From the NCBI GenBank assembly GCA_029571125.1, contig JAKPTH010000662.1:1-32329 (forward strand): a stretch of 32,329 nucleotides of DNA, given 5' to 3'. Every line of letters begins with the position of its first letter. The stretch's first letter is position 1. The DNA is from a bacterium (GTDB lineage: Bacteria > Muiribacteriota > UBA9980). Made by a program: the position numbers and the translations under genes. Below, in pieces: positions 26,495 to 32,329 of this stretch. Below the pieces are notes generated by a model that was not told the origin of the DNA, did not search any database, and worked only from the letters and a program-made list of their open reading frames with translations.

Positions 26495-28213
26495 ATGAAT
26501 AAAAAGAAAACGGGTAACCATAGTAAAATTTTCGGCGTTTTTTCAGGATTATTGCTGGCTGCGCTTATTTTAGCATTAATTCCGGCGGGTTATCTTCATT
26601 CGCAAACTCTGTCTGAAGGCCTCTGGAAAGAATTCGTAGAAGGCGATACGGGAGCGGCCAGAACGATATATGAAAATATAGTCAATAAAACGGCCACCGA
26701 CGAAACGGTAATTCAAAAAGCCCGAATGCGCCTGAAAGCTATCGGCGAAAGCTCCAATATCGGAGTATCGTCCGCAACTAAATCCAGTTTCGCCATAGCG
26801 CGGCTCAATTTAAAATTTCTGTTAAATAAATTAAAATCCAGAGCCATGAATAAAGAGAATGCCGCCGGCGTGAATGTTCTTATGGACAATATTAAATCGG
26901 AACTATCCACGTTCATAAAAGAAGATTTAAAAAGCCATTCACTGCCCGAAATTTTTATTATAAGCAGGAATTCGTCTTTAAGTTTAAACGCCGTAGATAT
27001 AATATTATCTTTCGATAAAGACGTAACTTTCAAATCCGGCGAAGCGGCTTCGGCATATAATATAAACGGCTATAATATCGACTGGAAAACGTTATTGATT
27101 TCATCCATATCCAGCGAATCGGAAATAATTTCAGAATATAAAAAAATAGGGTTCTGGAACGAACCGGACAATAACGCCGGCATTCAAAGCGGATTGTATA
27201 ATATTTACGATCATTGCTTTAAAAACGCGCCTTTCGACATATCGTTTTATACCGATGATTTAGAGCGATTTATCGGAGTAAATAAAATAATGCCGGCTTA
27301 TTTTAAAAGCGTTCCAAAAATAAACGAAGCGTCAATCATGTTAGATAACAAGCGTTTGATCCTTTCCACCGCCGCTGAATTAAGCGACATTAACCGGTTC
27401 CTCTCGGCGCTGGATTCGTTTACTGGCTTAAAAATTCTTCCGGCAAGCATAATACATAACGAAAAAAAAGGGCATCAGGTGAAGTTGATAGGCATCGAAG
27501 AGCTTTATGACATTTTAATGCAGGCCCTGCCTTATATTAATAAAAAATACAGCGCAGCCAGACAGCTATCCGTTTATAAATCCTGCCTGGCTAATTTAAG
27601 AAATATAACATCGGTCACTGAATTATATTCGATGGAAAATGAAAATTTTAAAAAGGAAAATATAAAAGATGGTTTTATTCAAGAGCTGTTTTTTAAACAA
27701 TATTTAAAAACCGAACCGGTATGCGCGGCAGGCGGAAAATATATTTATAAAAATTCCGAATTTATGTGCACGGCGCATGGTTCGAATTCAAAAATAATAG
27801 AATTCAAAATAGTAAAGTTAACTGACGGTAAAGAAAAGATCATATCCGCGCCTAAAATTAAAACACTTATATTTCATGATTCGGCCATAACCATAGGCAC
27901 TCAGAAAGCTACGGACGAAACCGCGGAAGTCGATATTAATAAAGCCGGGCGCACAATGGACGGCGTAGCTGAAACCCTCAAATTTTTAAAGCTCGCAATC
28001 AGAATTTCAAAAGACGAAGAAACCGCCGAAACGGACTATATTATCGCGGCGATATCAGTCAGCGCGATATTATATGCAGGCGAAAACAAGGAACGCAGCG
28101 TTCAGTTTAACTCGAAATACAAAATATCTTGCGGCACAGATAAATGGACGGAAATAGGCGAAGTTCAGAATAATGCATTAAAAGATTTTAAAATTTATAT
28201 GAAAATTTACTAA
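26495..28213 (+). CDS. exported protein of unknown function with a pilin-like Cys motif
   Basis: A 572-residue protein. The N-terminus has Lys residues and a long hydrophobic stretch (about 12-36) ending near 'LHSQ', a signal peptide or anchor. A short TPR-like segment follows. Near residue 410 is 'VCAAGGKYIYKNSEFMCTAHG'-type sequence: two Cys, a GG-K-Y and a terminal HG. The same motif is common at the C-termini of type II/IV pseudopilin-like proteins in poorly characterised phyla. The rest is not recognised. The ATG has a strong AGGGGG site. It starts 98 nt after the response regulator and could belong to its regulon. Confidence 0.8.
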   Translation: MNKKKTGNHSKIFGVFSGLLLAALILALIPAGYLHSQTLSEGLWKEFVEGDTGAARTIYENIVNKTATDETVIQKARMRLKAIGESSNIGVSSATKSSFAIARLNLKFLLNKLKSRAMNKENAAGVNVLMDNIKSELSTFIKEDLKSHSLPEIFIISRNSSLSLNAVDIILSFDKDVTFKSGEAASAYNINGYNIDWKTLLISSISSESEIISEYKKIGFWNEPDNNAGIQSGLYNIYDHCFKNAPFDISFYTDDLERFIGVNKIMPAYFKSVPKINEASIMLDNKRLILSTAAELSDINRFLSALDSFTGLKILPASIIHNEKKGHQVKLIGIEELYDILMQALPYINKKYSAARQLSVYKSCLANLRNITSVTELYSMENENFKKENIKDGFIQELFFKQYLKTEPVCAAGGKYIYKNSEFMCTAHGSNSKIIEFKIVKLTDGKEKIISAPKIKTLIFHDSAITIGTQKATDETAEVDINKAGRTMDGVAETLKFLKLAIRISKDEETAETDYIIAAISVSAILYAGENKERSVQFNSKYKISCGTDKWTEIGEVQNNALKDFKIYMKIY

Positions 28214-28234
28214 AATACGGTTATAAATATATTT

Positions 28235-28284
28235 AAAAGGCCGCTTTCGGATTGATTATCAGCTGAAAGCGGCCTTTTAGTTTT
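28235..28284. terminator. bidirectional intrinsic terminator
   Basis: AAAAGGCCGCTTTC (28235-28248) pairs with GAAAGCGGCCTTTT (28265-28278), 14 of 14, between convergent genes. A T-run follows on the plus strand. Confidence 0.92.
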
Positions 28285-28302
28285 TTATTAAAGTTATAAT
28301 TT

Positions 28303-28698
28303 TTACAGGTTAACGCATTTATTTATTTCAGCGGTCAAAACATTTATATCCCATGGTTTCGTTATAAAAGCGTTTAACTTCAACTTAGAGCAGATTCTTT
28401 CGATAACTTCCGGAGCGGCGTAACCCGATATCATTATAGTTTTAATATCCGGCCGAGTTTGATGCACTTTTAAAATAAATTCATCGCCCTTCATTTCAGG
28501 CATCAGCCAATCTGAAATAATCAATGGAATAGCTACTCCCGAATGCGACAGCTCTTCGATGGCGTTTAAACCTTCTAACGCGCTCAAAGCCGTTTTATAT
28601 ATAAAAGCGTTGCCATAAATATTAATAAGAGTATTTTTTAGAAGATTCACCATTATGATATCGTCATCGACGATTATTATAGCTCTTTTCGGGTCCAT
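28303..28698 (-). CDS. single-domain response regulator (CheY-like), paralogue 1
   Basis: A 131-residue receiver domain with no output domain. Acidic triplet 'VDDD', phosphoacceptor Asp63 in 'IISDWLMPEMKGDEF', 'MISGYA' and the conserved Lys of 'ITKPW' are all visible. The start at 28698 is chosen because GGGAGG lies 12 nt upstream; a frame from 28722 would place that site inside the gene. It resembles the regulator at 31855-32247 along its whole length. The two bracket a large cytoplasmic-looking kinase, so they are likely its phosphorylation partners. Confidence 0.9.
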   Translation of the reverse strand: MDPKRAIIIVDDDIIMVNLLKNTLINIYGNAFIYKTALSALEGLNAIEELSHSGVAIPLIISDWLMPEMKGDEFILKVHQTRPDIKTIMISGYAAPEVIERICSKLKLNAFITKPWDINVLTAEINKCVNL

Positions 28699-28815
28699 TT
28701 GAAAAGTTATCCTCCCAAACATGGCAGCATAGTTATAAAGAAAAATAGCCGCATATAATTTTAACTTATATTAACACATAAAATTTTTAAATTCAATAAT
28801 ATTAGCATAAAAAAC

Positions 28816-28844
28816 TTGATTAATTTACTTAAAAATGCTAATAT
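28816..28844 (+). promoter_or_regulatory. promoter and 11-bp inverted repeat at the start of the PocR kinase gene
   Basis: TTGATT (28816-28821), a 17-nt spacer and TAATAT (28839-28844). The box overlaps the upstream ATG (28835) and ends 8 nt before ATG 28853, implying a leaderless or near-leaderless mRNA. The inverted repeat AATATTAGCAT (28798-28808) and ATGCTAATATT (28835-28845) encloses the promoter and could be an operator. Confidence 0.5.
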
Positions 28845-28852
28845 TTTTCAAT

Positions 28853-29953
28853 ATGACACCTCAAAATTACTCGCTATATAAAAATTTGATAGATAACATT
28901 CCCGGAATAGTTTTTCAGTTTTATGTCAAAAGCGATGGACGTAAAGGGTTTCACTATGCAAGCCCAAAAATAGCCGGATTACTGGAAATCGAAAACTATA
29001 CAATGGAAAATCTTTTCGATAAATTTGCCGAACGCCTGGTACCTGAATATAAAGACGCTTTTATGGACTCCGTTAATTCTGCCATTAAAGATTTTCACGA
29101 ATGGAAATTCGACTGCTGCCTTCTTAAATCATCCGGAGAGCAAATCTGGTTCAACGGAATCGCCGATCCGCAAAAATCCGGAAATGAAATTATTTTCAAC
29201 GGCATTTTATTCGATATAACCGAACGCAAAAAACTAGAGATCGAGCAGCAAAAAAGAATCGAGCAACAAAAAAAGTCTTCACGGATTCTGTGGGAATTTG
29301 TTAACAACCGCGGATTTTTCTTGAAAAGCCTTAATGAAAATCTGGACGACATAATAGTAATCGCTTCTCAAATCATGAACGCGGAAAGAGTAAGCGTCTG
29401 GCTCTACAACGAAGATATGTCTCAAATGAAATGCAATTCTTTATTTCATAAAGGAAAATTATCTTCCGAAAATGAAGAAATATTATTATCTTCTGAATTT
29501 CCAGAATATACTTCAAGCCATAAAACAGGAGATGTCATAGCCGTAGAAAACGTTTTCAGCGATTACCGAACGGCCAAAATCTCATTCGATTACTTCAAAC
29601 GAAACGATATTTATTCCCTTATAGATGCGCCCATATGGGTAAAAGGACATTTATTCGGAGTTTTAAGTTTTGAGTATTGCGGAAAAAAACGTGAATTTTT
29701 TCAGGAAGATAAGCAGCTCGCTCTCACATTCGCCTCATGCATAACATACTGCTTTGAAACCGACGAAAATAAAAGGGCGGAAATCGCTTTAGAAAAACGA
29801 ATAATAGCCATGACCAAGCCGTTACAGAAGTCCGGCCCGATTGAATTAGACGACCTTTTCAATATCAAAGAAATTCAAAAACTGCAAGACCTGTTCGCCG
29901 AGGCTACGGGAGTCGCTTCCGTTATAACCGCGATGTCAATGGCGTTCCTATAA
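28853..29953 (+). CDS. PAS-GAF-PocR sensor kinase, N-terminal part (frameshifted)
   Basis: A 366-residue fragment, the front of a large histidine kinase whose remainder lies in another frame. A PAS domain (about 8-125, ending 'GILFDITERKKLE') is followed by a short Gln/Lys-rich coiled coil and a GAF domain (about 145-305, with 'DAPIWVKGHLFGVLSFEY'). It then begins a PocR ligand-binding domain ('DLFNIKEIQKLQDLFAEATGVASVIT') and breaks off eight codons later. No membrane span is visible, so it is a soluble sensor. Start 28853 is preferred over 28835 because the likely promoter overlaps the latter. Neither has a ribosome-binding site. Confidence 0.75.
   Translation: MTPQNYSLYKNLIDNIPGIVFQFYVKSDGRKGFHYASPKIAGLLEIENYTMENLFDKFAERLVPEYKDAFMDSVNSAIKDFHEWKFDCCLLKSSGEQIWFNGIADPQKSGNEIIFNGILFDITERKKLEIEQQKRIEQQKKSSRILWEFVNNRGFFLKSLNENLDDIIVIASQIMNAERVSVWLYNEDMSQMKCNSLFHKGKLSSENEEILLSSEFPEYTSSHKTGDVIAVENVFSDYRTAKISFDYFKRNDIYSLIDAPIWVKGHLFGVLSFEYCGKKREFFQEDKQLALTFASCITYCFETDENKRAEIALEKRIIAMTKPLQKSGPIELDDLFNIKEIQKLQDLFAEATGVASVITAMSMAFL
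29927..29934 (+). other. frameshift site within the PocR domain
   Basis: The upstream frame reads ACC-GCG-ATG and stops at 29951-29953. The next frame reads GAT (29932-29934) onward as DVNGVPITAPSNFCRLCDDI, exactly the PocR continuation after 'VIT'. Two extra bases (GC, 29930-29931) or one missing base would explain it. No homopolymer is present at the spot. Confidence 0.85.
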
Positions 29954-30099
29954 CCGCTCCAAGCAATTTTTGCAGATTATGCGACGATATAATAAGCTGC
30001 ACCAAAAAAGGTAAAAAAAATTGCAAGATATCCGAAGCGGTTACCGGCCGTTATAATCCTGAAGGCCCGACTATTCAGCAATGCCCGGGCGGCGGGCTG

Positions 30100-31848
30100 A
30101 TGGACGCCGTAGCCAACATAAGCGTGGGCGGCCGTCATATAGCCAACTGGCTGATAGGCCAGGTAAGGGATGAAACGCAAACCAAAGAAAATATGGCAAA
30201 ATATGCCCGTGAGATAGGGGCCGATGAAACCGAGTTTATTAAAGCGTTTCAGGAAATCCAGCCAATGTCCAGGGAAAAATTTGAAAAAATATCGTTATTT
30301 TTATTTAATTTAGCCGAACATCTTTCATTGAAAGCTTATCAAAATATTCAGCATATTCGATTTATTCAGGATAAAACCATGGCAGAAGAAAAACTAAAGG
30401 AAAGCGAGGAAAAATTCAGGCTAATATTTGAAAATTCGCCTTATGTGATAGCTATAAACCGATTAAGCGACGGAAAATATATTGACGTAAACCAAAAATT
30501 TGAAATAGAAACAAGCATAAGCAAAAGCGAGGCACTTAATAAAACATCTTTAGATGTCGTAAAAATGTACGACTATAATGACATTAATATAATCATAAAC
30601 GAATTAAACCAAAAGGGAAGCCTTAACCAATATTTATTAAAAACTTTAAAAAAAGACGGAAGTCTGGCTTATAATTTTTATTCTATTTTTCCAATTACGT
30701 TAAAAAACGAAAAGTGCGTAGTTTCTATAGCTGTTGATATATCCAGGCAAATAGAAGCCGAAGAAGCTTTAAAAAAGCTCAACGCAGAGCTGGAACAAAA
30801 AGTTATGCTGCAAACCGAGAACCTCAGACTTATAAATAAAGAATTAAGCAAAGCAATCGAGGATTTAAATAATACTCAGGATCAGCTTATTCAATCAGAA
30901 AGATTAGCTGCTTTAGGCCAGCTCGTCGCCGGAATAGCTCATGAATTAAACACGCCGCTCGGCGCTATTTTATCTTCCAGCCGTTCTATAAATGAATATG
31001 TAAGCGTTAAATTCGAAAAATTACTAAACTTTATAACATCGCTCAGCCATTCTGAAATAAACTTATTTAAGCTTTTATTAAATGAATGCATCAAAAAAAC
31101 GTCTTCAACCATAATATCCGTCGACAGGAAGACCCGCAAAAATATTCAATCCGGCCTTGAAGATATGGGCATTCATAACAGCGAATTCATATCGTCTTTA
31201 ATATCGTCAACCGGCGCAGGCTTAAATTTTCTGAAAGACATTTCTTTTTTCGAATGCAATAGATACTGCGATATTCTGTCAAATACAGCCGACATAATAT
31301 CCATTAAAGTCTTGACCGAAATAATATCCAACGCCGCGGAAAAGACTTCAAGCGTCGTAGGGGCGCTAAAAAGCTACCTCCAAAGCGACGATTCGGGCGC
31401 TAACGAAATTATAGACATTGAAAAAGAAATAGACACCGTGCTCACTTTATTTTATAACATAACGAAACAGGGCATTATTATAGAAAAAAAATACTGCAAT
31501 AATGCCAGAGTTTTTGCCTGCAAAAATAAGTTAAACCAGGTATGGATAAATTTAATTAATAACTCCATACAGGCCATGAATTATAAAGGAATTATAACCA
31601 TAAAAACTGAAATCGTCGAAGGACGCGTGAAAATTCATTTTACTGATTCCGGGCCGGGAGTGCCGCAATCCTTAAAAGATAAAATTTTCGAGCCTTTTTT
31701 TACAACCAAAAAACGCGGAGAAGGAATAGGGCTCGGACTTAATATATGCAAACAAATAATCGAAAAATGCTCAGGTAGTATAAGCCTTGAAAGCGAGCCC
31801 GGAAAAACTACATTCTGCGTAGAGCTTCCTGAAAAAGTTCTTGTTTGA
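30100..31848 (+). CDS. PocR-PAS-histidine kinase, C-terminal part (frameshifted)
   Basis: The same gene's remainder. The frame is already coding from 29932: the Cys-rich PocR core (CRLC at the start, then further Cys, and 'CPGGGLMDAVANISVGGRHIANWLIGQV') spans the shift, so ATG 30100 is only the first internal Met. After PocR come a PAS domain (about 105-225 of this part), a coiled coil and the kinase core: His281 in 'IAHELNTPLGA', N box 'NQVWINLINNSIQAM', G1 'DSGPGVP' and G2 'GEGIGLGLNICKQI'. About 200 residues separate the His and N boxes, roughly twice the usual. Restored, the protein would be about 1000 residues. It ends 6 nt from a convergent regulator. Confidence 0.8.
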   Translation: MDAVANISVGGRHIANWLIGQVRDETQTKENMAKYAREIGADETEFIKAFQEIQPMSREKFEKISLFLFNLAEHLSLKAYQNIQHIRFIQDKTMAEEKLKESEEKFRLIFENSPYVIAINRLSDGKYIDVNQKFEIETSISKSEALNKTSLDVVKMYDYNDINIIINELNQKGSLNQYLLKTLKKDGSLAYNFYSIFPITLKNEKCVVSIAVDISRQIEAEEALKKLNAELEQKVMLQTENLRLINKELSKAIEDLNNTQDQLIQSERLAALGQLVAGIAHELNTPLGAILSSSRSINEYVSVKFEKLLNFITSLSHSEINLFKLLLNECIKKTSSTIISVDRKTRKNIQSGLEDMGIHNSEFISSLISSTGAGLNFLKDISFFECNRYCDILSNTADIISIKVLTEIISNAAEKTSSVVGALKSYLQSDDSGANEIIDIEKEIDTVLTLFYNITKQGIIIEKKYCNNARVFACKNKLNQVWINLINNSIQAMNYKGIITIKTEIVEGRVKIHFTDSGPGVPQSLKDKIFEPFFTTKKRGEGIGLGLNICKQIIEKCSGSISLESEPGKTTFCVELPEKVLV

Positions 31849-31854
31849 TGTTAT

Positions 31855-32247
31855 TTAATTTAGGCATTTGTTCACTTCTAAAATTAAATTTTCAGCTTCC
31901 CATGGTTTCGAAATAAAAGCTCTTAATTTAATAGTAGAACACATTTTTTCAACCGCTTCGCGATCCGCGTATCCCGATATCATTATAGCTTTGATATCCG
32001 GATGTTTTTCGTTGACTTTTAAAAGAAATTCATCGCCTTTCATTCCTGGCATGAGCCAATCAGAAAGTATCAATATAACTTTTACTCCTGAGCTATTAAG
32101 GTCGTCGATAATATCAAGAGCTTCTTCGGCGTTTAAAGCCGTTTCATATAAGTATTTATCGCCAAAGCTATTTAAAAGCGTGTATTTTAAGAGAAATACC
32201 GTGGAAGTGTCATCATCCACTATCAATATAGCCTTTTTCTCACTCAC
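31855..32247 (-). CDS. single-domain response regulator (CheY-like), paralogue 2
   Basis: A 130-residue receiver domain: 'VDDD', phosphoacceptor Asp63 in 'LSDWLMPGMKGDEF', 'MISGYAD' and Lys in 'ISKPW'. It shares most of its motif sequence and length with the regulator at 28303-28698, so the pair arose by duplication. GTG start with AAGGAGG nine nt upstream. It is tail-to-tail with the PocR kinase, without an obvious terminator in the 6-nt gap, so the two transcripts probably overlap. Confidence 0.92.
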   Translation of the reverse strand: MSEKKAILIVDDDTSTVFLLKYTLLNSFGDKYLYETALNAEEALDIIDDLNSSGVKVILILSDWLMPGMKGDEFLLKVNEKHPDIKAIMISGYADREAVEKMCSTIKLRAFISKPWEAENLILEVNKCLN

Positions 32248-32329
32248 CAGGTACTTCCTCCTTCAAAATTATATACATACCAGGCGTAAAATTTAAAAAG
32301 GTAATTAATTTTAACTAAAGCCTTTTTAT

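Overview
The window is about 32 kb of bacterial chromosome with moderate GC in genes and very AT-rich intergenic DNA. It carries ordinary housekeeping genes, exported proteins, two-component systems and some unusual non-coding DNA. Exported proteins, a periplasmic-type HtrA protease, an IspH (MEP isoprenoid pathway) enzyme and FabZ/FabI suggest a diderm bacterium. The combination of an eight-domain S1 protein, an IspH-UbiA fusion and a pilin-like 'C..GG.Y...C..HG' motif fits no well-studied phylum I can name. An uncultured candidate-phylum lineage (the Wallbacteria/Riflebacteria type was considered) is only a guess.

Layout. 1-970: no convincing gene, but a dispersed repeat element and a second stem-loop-rich repeat with a 60-bp duplicated end. 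972-1853 (+): an EamA-type transporter. 1963-7785 (-): S1-like protein, gap, pgk and tpiA, a translation/lower-glycolysis block with separate terminators. 7786-9433: no protein gene. This interval holds the S1 promoter and, divergently, a consensus sigma70-type promoter followed by about 1.17 kb of structured non-coding DNA that ends in an intrinsic terminator. Its two ends are complementary (11 bp plus a nested 9 bp), and it contains a twice-repeated stem module. I regard this as a giant structured ncRNA of a class I do not recognise, and it is the most interesting item here. 9434-17016 (-): a PhnP-like metallo-beta-lactamase-fold protein, ssb, manA, a SWIM-finger protein, a secreted HExxH metalloprotease and a secreted protein of unknown function. 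17168-17460: an inverted second copy of the dispersed element. 17596-19194 (+): HtrA. 19314-26397 (+): an apparent operon of CrtI-like flavoprotein, FabZ, FabI-like reductase, IspH-UbiA fusion, histidine kinase and OmpR-type regulator. 26495-28213 (+): an exported protein of unknown function. 28303-32247: a large PAS-GAF-PocR-PAS histidine kinase, split by a frameshift, between two paralogous single-domain response regulators on the opposite strand.

How the genes may work together. gap, pgk and tpiA form the triose part of glycolysis, with manA feeding fructose-6-phosphate metabolism nearby. The 19.3-26.4 kb operon couples isoprenoid precursor formation, prenyl transfer, acyl-chain dehydration/reduction and polyene redox chemistry to a two-component sensor. 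That suggests regulated synthesis of a membrane lipid, quinone or pigment, but the product cannot be read from sequence. All structures and assignments come from reading the sequence by eye; no database search or folding program was run.
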